A DNA stretch of 64,000 nt, from positions 1 to 64,000 of the forward strand of contig DASZPH010000071.1 of the NCBI GenBank assembly GCA_035550375.1. Reading direction: 5' to 3'. Source of the DNA: DASSFG01 sp035550375. Its GTDB lineage: Bacteria > Planctomycetota > Planctomycetia > Pirellulales > JAICIG01. This document shows positions 1 to 8,426 of the stretch, piece by piece. The notes under the pieces are model-generated. The model made no database searches. It saw nothing but the letters and a program-made list of their open reading frames with translations, and was not told where the DNA came from. A program made the translations under genes and the position numbers. Each line of letters opens with the position of its first letter. Positions within the stretch are counted from its first letter, which is position 1.

Positions 1-600
1 GCGTAAGCGAGGAGCACGACGCAACTTCCCTCGCTCACCTTCGGCGTTCCTATCGGCGCAGTCTGCGCGCAAGTCTATGCCGGGCCGGTGAATAATCCGC
101 GCCTCGCCCACCCGCATTCTGGCGAACGCGCCTACCCGCGGACGACATCAAAGCCGAGCGGCGTCCGCGCCTGCCAATGTCTGCCTCGGCGTCGCCGGCA
201 CCGACCTCGATGTGATGCCGTGTGGGCAACGGCGGCAAGATCCGCCGCTACGGACCTGGCCGACGAATGTCTGCCAATCTCTGCCAATCCCTGCCATCCC
301 TTCGCCTTGCTCGATGGGGAAGGGGAGCCACGGCATGCTCGACCACAAAGGGGTGGTGCCACGTGGCTTGATGCCGCCGGGCCGAGAGGACGCGAGGGCG
401 CCCTCTCGGCGGCAGCGTGTTCCCTGAGCAACCGGAGCGGCGGTGAACGCCGCCCCGGTGCTCAGTCAATGAAGCTCCACCGCGAAGCACTTGCCGGAGC
501 GGCCGACCCAGAGACCGCTGAGCCCGACAAGCATAGGCTCCAACCCAGGAGGGAGGGTAGCGATTGGGTTCCCGCAAACCCGCACGCTGACGGTGGAGCT
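1..600. other. Non-coding stretch with palindromic DNA
   Basis: No reading frame here has protein-like composition; the open frames are Arg/Pro-rich GC artefacts. The block between about 427 and 607 is strongly palindromic and is described separately. Around 283-305 a short motif (the plus-strand word CTGCCAATC/CTGCCATCC) recurs. The stretch lies immediately downstream of a truncated murF, so it probably belongs to an inserted or rearranged segment whose other end is outside the window. Confidence 0.5.
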
Positions 601-607
601 TCCTCAA
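427..607. repeat. Two nested inverted repeats (possible element end or structured RNA)
   Basis: Two palindromes sit next to each other. The first (about 427-467) has arms beginning TGAGCAACCGGAGCGGCG and closing with CGCCGCCCCGGTGCTCA around a GTGAA loop, about 17 paired bases with minor mismatches. The second is a pair of 11-bp perfect arms, GAAGCTCCACC near 471 and GGTGGAGCTTC near 593, about 110 bp apart. There is no T-tract, so a simple intrinsic terminator is unlikely. A mobile-element end or a structured RNA is possible; I do not recognise a known family. Confidence 0.4.
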
Positions 608-834
608 TGATTTGGTTGCGAGAATTCCTTTCGTTTGATCGGTCTTGAGCGACGCCCTTTTCCAGTGCCGAAATGAACCGCTCCGTTGCCAATGCCCGCG
701 ACATCCCCTTGGGCAACCTCGCGGCCGTCGATCACGATGCGCGGCAGCGGCGTCGCGGCGCGGCGGGCCGGATCAAAATTGAGCCAGCGTCCGCCGGTGA
801 GCCGTTCGAAGTCGTATAAGGTGATTCGATCCAT
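604..834 (-). pseudogene. murF: Truncated MurF N-terminus
   Basis: The first ~45 residues read like the start of UDP-N-acetylmuramoyl-tripeptide:D-Ala-D-Ala ligase: MDRITL, then LTGGRW, then IDGREVAQGDV, matching the family's substrate-binding start ('DSR.V.PGD.F.AL'). Just where the family continues with F-W-A-L-x-G the similarity stops (around base 700) and an unrelated basic tail runs to a stop at 604. The ATP-binding and C-terminal domains, some 400 residues, are missing. It lies 25 bp downstream of murE on the same strand, the normal murE-murF order, so it is the remnant of a genuine murF, not a chance match. A complete murF must exist elsewhere if the cell makes peptidoglycan. Confidence 0.6.
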
Positions 835-859
835 GCCCGAAACAAGAAGTCGGAGTTTC

Positions 860-2344
860 TCAGGCGGCTCGGTTAAGGGCCGGCAACGATTCGTAAAGCC
901 AGCGACGAGCCACTTCGCGATCGTCGAAGCTCAGCCTTCGATCGCCCACAATCTGATACCTTTCGTGTCCCTTGCCGGCGACCAGCACGCAGTCGCCCGG
1001 CTGGGCCCGCTCCAGGGCCCACTCGATCGCCAGGCGTCGATCGAGGATGATCTGCGCCGCGCCGGGCCGCTGAAAACCCTGGGCAATCTGCGCCGCGATC
1101 GCTTCGGGTGGCTCGCTGCGCGGGTTGTCGCTGGTGACCACCGCCAGGTCCGCAGCCTCTTCGACCGCCCGACCCATGAGGGGACGTTTTGACTTGTTGC
1201 GGTCGCCACCCGCGCCGAAGACGCAGATCAGGCGACCGCTGGTGACCGCACGTAATGCCTCCAGGCTGCCCGACAGCGCGTCGGGGGTGTGCGCGTAATC
1301 GACGAACACCGAGAAAGGCTGTCCGCATTCCACCCGGTCCAGCCGCCCCGGAATGCGCTGAATGGCCTCCAGCCCGCTGACGACGGTCGGCAGATCGATC
1401 GAGTAGACAAGCCCCACGGCGGCTGCCGTCAGGCAATTGGCGATGTTGTGAGCCCCGATCAGCGGCGTGCGTACCGGAATCGTTTCGTTTTCGGCGCTTA
1501 GCAGAAACGTCTGCTCGCTGGGCCATTGTTCCACGGGAGTGGCGGTGACTTCCGCCGCGCCGTGCATGCCGACCGAGAGCATGGGGCCGTCGATTTCCGC
1601 CAGCAGGCTCTCGGCGAGCGGATCGTCGACGTTGACGATTGCGAATCCCTCGGGCAACAGGTGGTCGAAGAGCCGCCCCTTAGCCTTGCGGTAGCGGCCG
1701 AGCGTGCCGCGGCAGGCAGGGCCATCGCGCCGCACGTTGGTCACGCACGCCACATCGAAGTCGAGGCCGGCGACACGCCTCTCAGCGAGCGCGTGGCTGG
1801 CGACCTCCATCACCAGATGAGTGCAGCCGTTGGCCGCCATGCGGGCCATCCAGGTCGCGAGCACGTTGGCCGGGGGCGTCGTCCAACCTGCGTCGCCCCA
1901 CTCGTCGCCGTCGAAATAACCCAAGGTGCCGAGCACCCCCGCCTTGAAACCGCCGGCCGCCAGGACGCTCGCGGTCAGGTAGCTCGTGGTCGTCTTGCCG
2001 TTTGTCCCCGTGACGCCGATGACCCTCAGCCGGCGAGCCGGGTAGCCCACGAGCGCCTGGCAAAGATGTCCGTAGGCTTCCGCCACGTCGTCGACGTAGC
2101 AAACGGGCAGCGGGCAACCGGGCAGAGGCTGGTCGGCAAGCACAGCCTGCGCGCCGCGGGCGACCGCTTCGGCCAAGTGATCGTGCCCGTTCGTCGTGGC
2201 TCCTGCCAGGGCGACGAACAGGTCGCCCGGCCGGCACGCGCGGGAATCGGCGCAGCAGCTCGACACGCTGATTTCGCCCGACGGTAAGACCGCGTCGGGC
2301 AAAATCTGGCGCAAGCTTAGCCGTTGCGCGCGAGGACGGTCCAT
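860..2344 (-). CDS. murE: MurE-type UDP-MurNAc-dipeptide:2,6-diaminopimelate ligase, with an altered invariant motif
   Basis: Cytoplasmic Mur ligase that would add meso-diaminopimelate to UDP-MurNAc-L-Ala-D-Glu. The 494 residues equal the usual length. The P-loop GVTGTNGKTTT is at 110-120, MEVASHAL at about 179-186, VDYAHTPDAL at 348-357, and the diaminopimelate-specificity motif DNPR at 406-409, so all three Mur domains are present. The odd point is at residues 203-212: families have N-x-x-R-D-H-L-D-x-H-G here, carrying an invariant catalytic-site His, but this protein reads NVRRDGPACRG. No compensating frameshift explains it. Together with the truncated murF directly downstream this suggests a non-functional or repurposed copy. 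The start is ATG. Confidence 0.85.
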   Translation of the reverse strand: MDRPRAQRLSLRQILPDAVLPSGEISVSSCCADSRACRPGDLFVALAGATTNGHDHLAEAVARGAQAVLADQPLPGCPLPVCYVDDVAEAYGHLCQALVGYPARRLRVIGVTGTNGKTTTSYLTASVLAAGGFKAGVLGTLGYFDGDEWGDAGWTTPPANVLATWMARMAANGCTHLVMEVASHALAERRVAGLDFDVACVTNVRRDGPACRGTLGRYRKAKGRLFDHLLPEGFAIVNVDDPLAESLLAEIDGPMLSVGMHGAAEVTATPVEQWPSEQTFLLSAENETIPVRTPLIGAHNIANCLTAAAVGLVYSIDLPTVVSGLEAIQRIPGRLDRVECGQPFSVFVDYAHTPDALSGSLEALRAVTSGRLICVFGAGGDRNKSKRPLMGRAVEEAADLAVVTSDNPRSEPPEAIAAQIAQGFQRPGAAQIILDRRLAIEWALERAQPGDCVLVAGKGHERYQIVGDRRLSFDDREVARRWLYESLPALNRAA

Positions 2345-2630
2345 GGCGTGAAGGCCTCCGTGCCCAAATCGCCGAGTTTACGAGTTTAATCCGGCTTCAC
2401 ATGGCGGGATCGACGTACATTCCGACCTATGCGGTTGCCGGACGCGAGCAATCGGTCTGCCGTCCTTGGGCGAAGGTGATCCGGCCCACGGCCTACCGGG
2501 TGAATTGCGGGCCGGATTGTCGCGAATTCCGGGCGGTTGTCAAGGCAAGAAATTCGACGTTGAATCGTGGCCTCGCGGCAGGGCGCGACGTCGGTGCCGC
2601 AGGCTGCGACACGACGTTCGCGTCCTGCGG

Positions 2631-3677
2631 CTATTCCCGCTCGGCGTTCAAGCGGCGAATCAGTCCGGATAGCTCCGCCAGTTCCTTGCGAAGCGAAGCG
2701 ACCTCGTCGCGCAAACGCTCCAGCTCGGCCTCTTCCGCCTCCTCCTCATCCTCGTCGCCGTCACGATCGTCGCCCGGCCCTCGGTGGCGACGTGGCGGAG
2801 GAGGAGGGGGTTCGCGCCGGGCGCGGGGCGGACCACCGCCCATCAGGAGGCGCATGGCCCCAGGGCCCGCCGCGCCGAAGTCGTGGTGCACGTGGATGTG
2901 TATCGTGATCGTGTGCGGAGGCCCGTCGTGATGCTGGTGCCCGCCGGGCCCGGGCTCACCCGGGTTGTGTCCACCCGGACCATGTCCGCCCGGGCCGGGT
3001 CCGCCCGGGCCGGGTCCGCCGGGTTGACCGGGGCCGCCGGGTTGACCGGGGCCGCCTGGGCCGGGGTTGAATTGACCCGGACCAGGTCCGCCTGGGCCGG
3101 GGTTAAACTGACCGGGGCCGGGTCCAGGCCCCGGGGGCGGATTGAAGCCTTGCGGTGGGTTGCCCGGGGGTGGATTGAATCCGGGGCCTGGATGTCCGCC
3201 CTGCGGTGGTTGGGGAGGGCCAAATCCGGGGCCGCCGAAACCAGGCCCACCCGCCGGCTGCCGATCGTCGGGGCGGCGGTCGTCGGGGCGCCGGTCGTCA
3301 CGACCTCGATCCTCACGCCTCCTGTCGCCGCGGTCGCCGTCACGACGACGCTCTTCACGCCTCGACCGACCTGTGTCCCGGTCCCGATCATCGTCGTCCC
3401 GATCATCGTCGTCCCGATCATCGTCGCCGTCATGCAGCGCGGCAACGGCCATCTCGATGCTGGCGGCTTGCCGCATCGCGCCAACATCTTCAGGAGCGCT
3501 GAAGGCCGCCCGCAGAATCTCCTCAAGCAGTGCGGCGGAAATCGTAGCAGCGGGCTCGTGTCGTTGATCTTGAGCACCCGCCGTTTCGTCGGCTTCCTCC
3601 GCGCGGCAACAGGTGCCAAAAAGCGTGGCCGTGAGGGCCGCCACTGCCAAAAAGAATCGTGCCAGAACAAGTCGCAT
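2631..3677 (-). CDS. Secreted collagen-like Gly/Pro-rich protein with acidic repeat and C-terminal coiled coil
   Basis: Unrecognised family. Of several in-frame ATGs, the one at 3677 has AAGGAG eight bases upstream and begins directly at the signal peptide (MRLVLARFFLAVAALTATLFG). After it come an Ala-rich segment, a D/R-rich stretch built from tandem DDDRD units, RRPDD-type repeats, a long G-P-G/Q/F-N-P low-complexity region resembling collagen, a His-rich patch (TITIHIHVHHD), a polyproline stretch, and finally a charged heptad-like helix (ELERLRDEVASLRKELAEL) likely to oligomerise. The architecture suggests an exported structural or surface protein; no enzymatic motif is visible. Confidence 0.75.
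   Translation of the reverse strand: MRLVLARFFLAVAALTATLFGTCCRAEEADETAGAQDQRHEPAATISAALLEEILRAAFSAPEDVGAMRQAASIEMAVAALHDGDDDRDDDDRDDDDRDRDTGRSRREERRRDGDRGDRRREDRGRDDRRPDDRRPDDRQPAGGPGFGGPGFGPPQPPQGGHPGPGFNPPPGNPPQGFNPPPGPGPGPGQFNPGPGGPGPGQFNPGPGGPGQPGGPGQPGGPGPGGPGPGGHGPGGHNPGEPGPGGHQHHDGPPHTITIHIHVHHDFGAAGPGAMRLLMGGGPPRARREPPPPPPRRHRGPGDDRDGDEDEEEAEEAELERLRDEVASLRKELAELSGLIRRLNAERE
3386..3430. repeat. 15-bp tandem repeat, three copies
   Basis: The unit GATCATCGTCGTCCC occurs at 3386 and 3401, with a degenerate third copy at 3416. It encodes the Asp/Arg repeat of the collagen-like protein, so the array is in frame and copy-number change would alter the protein length by five residues per unit. 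Confidence 0.8.
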
Positions 3678-3902
3678 CGCCATGTCTCCTTCGCGTCGGG
3701 TCAAAGCTCGAACAAATCAGCAACGCTGCCCGCGAAGAACCGGCGCAGCCCCCAGTCGTCTGATGGCAGCCGCCTCATGACAGAGAATGCCTGGGTCAGG
3801 AGAGTGCGTGGGGACCGCGTCGCGTCGATCGTAAGCTGCCGAGTCGGGAGAAGTCAAGCGAGCGTGATCCGCGGCGCACGGCAGCACGCGGCCATGTGCC
3901 GG

Positions 3903-4787
3903 CTACTTTACGGCGTGCTGCGAGAGAAACGACTTTAGCTCGCGGACGAACTCGGGGCGGCCGGGCGCCCGCATGTGATCGGCGTCCTCGATCACCGTGA
4001 CGGTCAGGTTCGGCATGACCTGCGCCAATTCGTCGACCGTCACCTTGAGCGGATCGGCTCCGCCGATAATCGCCAGCGTCGGTACGCGGTTGGCCCGCAG
4101 CTCGTCTTCCGTCACGGCCAGCTCACTCATGCCGCGGGCCGCCGCGGCCAGCGCCTGCTGGTCGTTCAGCAGCGAGAAAATCTGATTGCCTAAACGGACG
4201 CGGAACTGGTCCTCGGTCGGTTTCGGTCGCCCCGGCGGCGTGAGCCGCACCAAGAGCGGCAGAATCCCCTTCTGCTGTTCCAGCGATTCAATCACGTCTT
4301 CCATGAAGACTGCCCGCTCGTCGTTGGACTTGAGCCAGCCCGCCCCCCCGAGCGTGGCGGTTAAAAAGCGATCCGGGTGTTCGACCCGCAGCTTGTTGGT
4401 AATCAGCGCGCCCATGGAGTAGCCGATGACGTGCGCTTTGGGTATCCCCAAATGATCGAGCAGGCGGACTGCGTCTTCCACGGTCTCTTCGCCGTAACGG
4501 TTGGGGTCGTGCGGTTTGCCGCTGCGGCCGTGCCCGCGGTTGTCGTAGGCGATGACGCGATGGCCCCGAGCCAGGGCTTGCATCACTCCTGAAGCGCCCC
4601 ACTGGACGTGCAGGCTCGCGCCCAGGCCGTGGATGAGGAGCACCGGCTCGCCTTGGCCTTCGACGAGATAGCGGATCGTCACGCCGTCGGAACTGAAGAA
4701 CTGGCTTTCCGCCGCGCCCGCGGCACAGGCGGCGGCGAAGAGGAAAACGACGGCCGACAATCGGGGAAGCGTGGGAAGATAGCTCAT
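3903..4787 (-). CDS. Exported alpha/beta hydrolase
   Basis: Alpha/beta-hydrolase fold enzyme with an N-terminal signal peptide (SAVVFLFAAACAAGAAES), so probably periplasmic. The oxyanion region HGLGAS, the nucleophile elbow GYSMGA (Ser in G-x-S-x-G), an Asp in GGADP and a His in DADHM complete a Ser-Asp-His triad. At 294 residues it is typical of esterase or haloperoxidase-like members; the substrate cannot be told. It is 24 bp downstream of metF on the same strand and may be cotranscribed, although no functional link is evident. Confidence 0.85.
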   Translation of the reverse strand: MSYLPTLPRLSAVVFLFAAACAAGAAESQFFSSDGVTIRYLVEGQGEPVLLIHGLGASLHVQWGASGVMQALARGHRVIAYDNRGHGRSGKPHDPNRYGEETVEDAVRLLDHLGIPKAHVIGYSMGALITNKLRVEHPDRFLTATLGGAGWLKSNDERAVFMEDVIESLEQQKGILPLLVRLTPPGRPKPTEDQFRVRLGNQIFSLLNDQQALAAAARGMSELAVTEDELRANRVPTLAIIGGADPLKVTVDELAQVMPNLTVTVIEDADHMRAPGRPEFVRELKSFLSQHAVK

Positions 4788-4811
4788 GAGCGATCCGTTG
4801 CTCTCGTTGGT

Positions 4812-5687
4812 CTATAACGCCGGACGTGTGACGGCGCGCAACACGCGGGCCGTGGCGGGCGACTTGTTCAACACATAGAAATGGACCCCCGGCACCTCTC
4901 CGTCGATAAGCTCCTGGACCTGCCGCGTGGCGAAGTCGACACCCACCTCGAACTGCTCCGCCGGGTCGTCGTTGTGGGCGGCCAGCGCTTCGACGAACTC
5001 CTCGGGCAGTTTCGCGCCGCAGAGCGACGTGATCCGCTTGATCTGCGCCAGGTTCGTCACGGGCAGGACGCCGGGCACAATCGGCACCCCGATTCCCATT
5101 CGGGCACATGCGTCGCGGAAACGGAAGAAGTCGTCATTCAAGTAGAATAGCTGCGTGATGACCACGTCGGCCCCGCAGTCGACCTTGCGTTTGAGGTTCT
5201 CCAGGTCGGCCTGTGGGCTCAGCGCCTCCTGGTGGGTTTCGGGATAGCCGGCCACAGCGATGCCGAATTGCGGAAATTCGCCGTGGATCAGCGATACCAG
5301 GTCAAGAGCGTAACGAAATCCTCCGGCGACGGCCTGGAATTGCGATTCCCCTTTGGGGGGATCGCCACGCAAGGCGACGATGTTCTCCACGCCGCGGGCG
5401 GCGGCCTCGCGCAGGTAGGCTCGCAAGTCGTCGACCGTTGCGCCGACGCAGGTCAGGTGCGAGGCGACGGGACAGCGGAACTGTTGATAGACCCGCTCGA
5501 CGATTTCCAGCGTCTTCTGCCGCGTTGAGCCGCCCGCCCCGTAAGTACACGTCACGTAGCTCGGTTCGAACGACATCAGTTCGACCAGATTCCTGAAGAG
5601 TTCCGCTTCGCCCGCGTCGGTCTTGGGCGGAAAGAGCTCGAAGGAGAGGCCGAATCGATTGGGCCCGTAGGCATCACGAAGCGACAT
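4812..5687 (-). CDS. metF: 5,10-methylenetetrahydrofolate reductase
   Basis: FAD-dependent TIM-barrel enzyme reducing methylene-THF to methyl-THF for methionine synthesis. Family signatures are FELFPPKT near residue 17, the VTCTYGAGG segment near 45-53, HLTCVG near 77-82, ALRGDPP near 104-110 and the QLFY segment of the active site. The 291 residues match the bacterial short form (catalytic domain only). No S-adenosylmethionine-type riboswitch could be recognised upstream; the 95-bp gap before it holds an AGGTCTT-rich inverted repeat instead. Confidence 0.95.
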   Translation of the reverse strand: MSLRDAYGPNRFGLSFELFPPKTDAGEAELFRNLVELMSFEPSYVTCTYGAGGSTRQKTLEIVERVYQQFRCPVASHLTCVGATVDDLRAYLREAAARGVENIVALRGDPPKGESQFQAVAGGFRYALDLVSLIHGEFPQFGIAVAGYPETHQEALSPQADLENLKRKVDCGADVVITQLFYLNDDFFRFRDACARMGIGVPIVPGVLPVTNLAQIKRITSLCGAKLPEEFVEALAAHNDDPAEQFEVGVDFATRQVQELIDGEVPGVHFYVLNKSPATARVLRAVTRPAL

Positions 5688-5691
5688 TATG

Positions 5692-5783
5692 AATAGGTCT
5701 TGGGTCTTTAGGTCTTAGGATTTGGGTTTCAGGATCTCAAGGTCGCCGTCGCTCTCTAAGATCCAAGACCTAAGACCTCTATT
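5692..5783. repeat. AGGTCTT-rich inverted repeat between glmU-like gene and metF
   Basis: The gap of under 100 bp contains several copies of AGGTCTT(A/G)GG on one side (5692-5721) and their reverse complement (ATCCAAGACCTAAGACCTCT) on the other (5761-5780). The right arm ends at the stop codon of the upstream gene, so a transcript would fold into a large hairpin right after it. AT-rich simple composition contrasts with the GC-rich genes. Possibly an attenuating or processing hairpin; no U-tract follows. Confidence 0.55.
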
Positions 5784-7081
5784 TATAGTGACAAGGGTTC
5801 CCCGGCGATTTGCCGCTCATGCCGGGTGAGTTCGTACATATCGTGCAGCAATTGCACATCGCAGGGGCGTTGCTGCACGTTGCGGCGGGCGAACATCCGT
5901 CCTTGCGTGGCGACCATCACATCGACCGTCGCCTCCGTCACCTGCCCGAACAGCCGGGCGTAGTTCGTGAAGCTGGGGACGTTGGTGGTTACGAAACCAT
6001 ACACCATGCTGCAGGCGCCGATGGTTTTGCCGGTGAAAATGCCCGTGTTGATCGCCGTCTTGGCGTAGTCACCCACGATCGCCCCGACGAACTGCATGCC
6101 GGTTGGCACTTTACGTCCATGATAGTCCATGTTGACCAGGCCATAGGTGTTCTTCAAGTCGCTGTTGCAGGTGCCGGCCCCCAGGTTCACCCAACTTCCC
6201 AGGTAGCTGTGCCCCAGAAACCCGTGGTGCTGCTTGTTGGTGTAGGGCTCGATGACCGAGCCTTCCACCTCGCCGCCCACCTTGGTCGTGTGGCCTAGAG
6301 AGACTCCATCTTTCAAGGCCGAATGCTCGATCACCCGCGCGTTGGGGCCGAGATAGGCCGGTCCGCTCAGGTAGCAGAGCGGCCCGATGGTCGCCTGCTC
6401 GTCGAGCACAACCGGACCCGCGGCGGAGTTCGCAGCAACGTGCTGGCCGAGCTTCGCTCCGGCCGCCGCGAAGACGCCATCGGCAATTTCCTTGTAGCGA
6501 CCGCTCGACAGCCGGTGTTCGAGGTTCGCCGCCAGCGTGAGCAGGTGATGGCGAATGATGTCGTGCGGGTAGTCGAAGAGTGGAAGCCGGGGAGCGTCGA
6601 GCCGCGGCAGGCTCAGGCGAGCCCACCAGGCCGCCAGTTCCTTGGCGGTGGCGTCCTCCGGCGGAAAGACCGCGTCGGGCGGGACGAGGGCGGCCGCCAC
6701 CTCGGTTTCGTTTGAGTTCGCGCCACGCGCCGAGGAGTTCTCTCGCGCGGGTCGGAATTCGTCGCTGGCGGCCACCACGCCCGGCCGGCCGGCCGAAATC
6801 ATCTTCTTGAGCGTCTGCCGGACCGGCATCGACGGCACCAGCCGAGCGTTGATAAACAGGCAGGGAGAAGCCCGGACGACCGCGCTCGGGGGCGGCTCGG
6901 CCTGGCGAAAGTCTCGCAGGTGCGGCCGCACCAGGGAATGCACCCGTTCGCCAAACGCTTCGGCCAGATCGGCCGCCAGGTCGAGAAGCCGGTACGAGCC
7001 GCAACTGATCGTGTAGGCCGGCTTGCCGACGCTTACCGGGTAGAGATCGACAACTTGTTCGTCTTCGAACAGGACAATCAT
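5783..7081 (-). CDS. GlmU-like UDP-sugar pyrophosphorylase/acetyltransferase (alternative bacterial type)
   Basis: The N-terminal third begins MIVLFED and has the small degenerate nucleotidyl-transferase-like domain of the 'alternative bacterial GlmU' family common in Bacteroidetes and Planctomycetes. The C-terminal half is a left-handed beta-helix acetyltransferase with hexapeptide-type repeats (LSGPAYLGPNARV, IGACSMVYG) and YTNKQHHGFLGHSYLG, NLGAGT and NGxG-like loops. It would make or modify UDP-GlcNAc precursors of envelope polymers in the cytoplasm. The 432-residue length fits. The classical GlmU signature (LAAGxGTRM) is absent, so the exact reaction needs testing. ATG start. Confidence 0.75.
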   Translation of the reverse strand: MIVLFEDEQVVDLYPVSVGKPAYTISCGSYRLLDLAADLAEAFGERVHSLVRPHLRDFRQAEPPPSAVVRASPCLFINARLVPSMPVRQTLKKMISAGRPGVVAASDEFRPARENSSARGANSNETEVAAALVPPDAVFPPEDATAKELAAWWARLSLPRLDAPRLPLFDYPHDIIRHHLLTLAANLEHRLSSGRYKEIADGVFAAAGAKLGQHVAANSAAGPVVLDEQATIGPLCYLSGPAYLGPNARVIEHSALKDGVSLGHTTKVGGEVEGSVIEPYTNKQHHGFLGHSYLGSWVNLGAGTCNSDLKNTYGLVNMDYHGRKVPTGMQFVGAIVGDYAKTAINTGIFTGKTIGACSMVYGFVTTNVPSFTNYARLFGQVTEATVDVMVATQGRMFARRNVQQRPCDVQLLHDMYELTRHERQIAGEPLSL

Positions 7082-7141
7082 AGGCCCTCTCCCTCAAGAC
7101 GAGAGCCAGGGGGAACGGAGCGTCCACGCCGTTCGGCGGCC

Positions 7142-8395
7142 CTACGCCCGGCCGTTCGAGCGCACCCGGCCGACGATCAGCGAAGCGTTGTGCCCGCCAA
7201 ATCCAAAACTGTTCGACATGGCGGCTTGCAGGCGCCGCTCACGTGGCTTGTTCGGCGTGTAGTCGAGATCGCAGGCCGGGTCGGGTTCGTCATAGTTGAT
7301 TGTCGGAGGAATCAACGAGTCGCGCAGAGCGAGCACGCAAAGGACCAACTCCACTCCCCCGCTAGCCCCGAGCAGGTGCCCGAGCTGGCTCTTCGTGCTG
7401 GAGATGCTGATCTGGCGGGCCTGCTCGCCGAACACGGTTTTGACGGCGGCCGTCTCAGCCTGATCGCCCAGCGGGGTGCTCGTCCCGTGCGCGTTGATAT
7501 AGCCGATGTCTTCCCGGTTGACCTCGCCGTCGGCCAGCGCCCGCAACATGGCCTTGGCCGCACCGGTGCCGTGCTCGTCGGGCTGGGTGATGTGGCTGCC
7601 GTCGGCGCTGGCGCCGTAGCCCAGCAGCTCGGCGTAAATCCGAGCGCCGCGGGCCTTGGCATGTTCGAGTTCTTCGATGACGAGCAACCCGGCACCTTCG
7701 CTAAGCACGAATCCGTCGCGTCCCTTGTCAAAAGGGCGGCTGGCGTGCTGCGGATCGTCGTTGCGTTCCGAAAGGGCCCGCATATTGGCGAAGCCGCTCA
7801 GCCCCATCGGCGTGAGCGCCGCCTCGGTGCCGCCGGTGACCATGATATCGGCATCGTCATACTGGATGGCCTTAAAGGCGTCGCCGATGGCGTTGGCGGC
7901 GCTGGCGCAGGCCGTAGCCACCGCCGCGCTGGGGCCGCGCAGACCATACTGGATGGAGACGTGACCGGAGGCCGCGTTGACCATCAGCTTGGGTATCGTG
8001 AAAGCCGAGACCTTGTCGGGGCCTTTTTGGATCAAGCGAGAATGCTGGGTCTCGATCTCGTTCAGCCCGCCGATGCCCGATCCGAGAATCACCCCGCAAC
8101 GGAAGGCGTCCTCTTTACTGAAATCGAGGCCCGAATCTTTGACCGCGTCGATGGCGGCGACGAGCGCAAACTGAGTGAAGCGGTCGATGCGTTTGGCATC
8201 GCGCGGCGAAATATAGCCGTCGGTCGACCAGTCGTGCACTTCGCCGCCAAACTTGACCTTGAACTGGGTCGTGTCGAAGGCAGTAATGGGGCCGATGCCG
8301 CTTTCGCCGCGGTTGATCCGCTGCCAAAGGTCCTCGACCTGACGGCTAAGGGAGGTGACGGCGCCGAGGCCGGTTACGACGACTCGTCGCTTCAT
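7142..8395 (-). CDS. fabF: 3-oxoacyl-ACP synthase II
   Basis: Condensing enzyme that elongates acyl-ACP with malonyl-ACP in fatty-acid synthesis. The thiolase-fold triad is complete: Cys in TACASAANAIGD, His in INAHGTSTPLGD and His in QLGHLLGASGGVE. The C-terminus has the conserved NSFGFGGHNASL loop. The ATG at 8395 (MKRRVVVTGLGAVT) is chosen because family members start there; an in-frame TTG lies six codons upstream. The gene ends the rpmF-fabD-fabG-acpP-fabF run and follows acpP closely, as usual. Confidence 0.95.
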   Translation of the reverse strand: MKRRVVVTGLGAVTSLSRQVEDLWQRINRGESGIGPITAFDTTQFKVKFGGEVHDWSTDGYISPRDAKRIDRFTQFALVAAIDAVKDSGLDFSKEDAFRCGVILGSGIGGLNEIETQHSRLIQKGPDKVSAFTIPKLMVNAASGHVSIQYGLRGPSAAVATACASAANAIGDAFKAIQYDDADIMVTGGTEAALTPMGLSGFANMRALSERNDDPQHASRPFDKGRDGFVLSEGAGLLVIEELEHAKARGARIYAELLGYGASADGSHITQPDEHGTGAAKAMLRALADGEVNREDIGYINAHGTSTPLGDQAETAAVKTVFGEQARQISISSTKSQLGHLLGASGGVELVLCVLALRDSLIPPTINYDEPDPACDLDYTPNKPRERRLQAAMSNSFGFGGHNASLIVGRVRSNGRA

Positions 8396-8426
8396 TGAAG
8401 CCGGTATGGACAAAAGACTGCTCTGC

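Noticed and set aside
1..600. Group II intron or IS at the left edge
   Set aside because: No reverse transcriptase or transposase reading frame and no domain V stem could be recognised in the available sequence; kept only as an undefined palindromic block.
6920..8398. 492-codon plus-strand frame
   Set aside because: Antisense to fabF and the GlmU-like gene.
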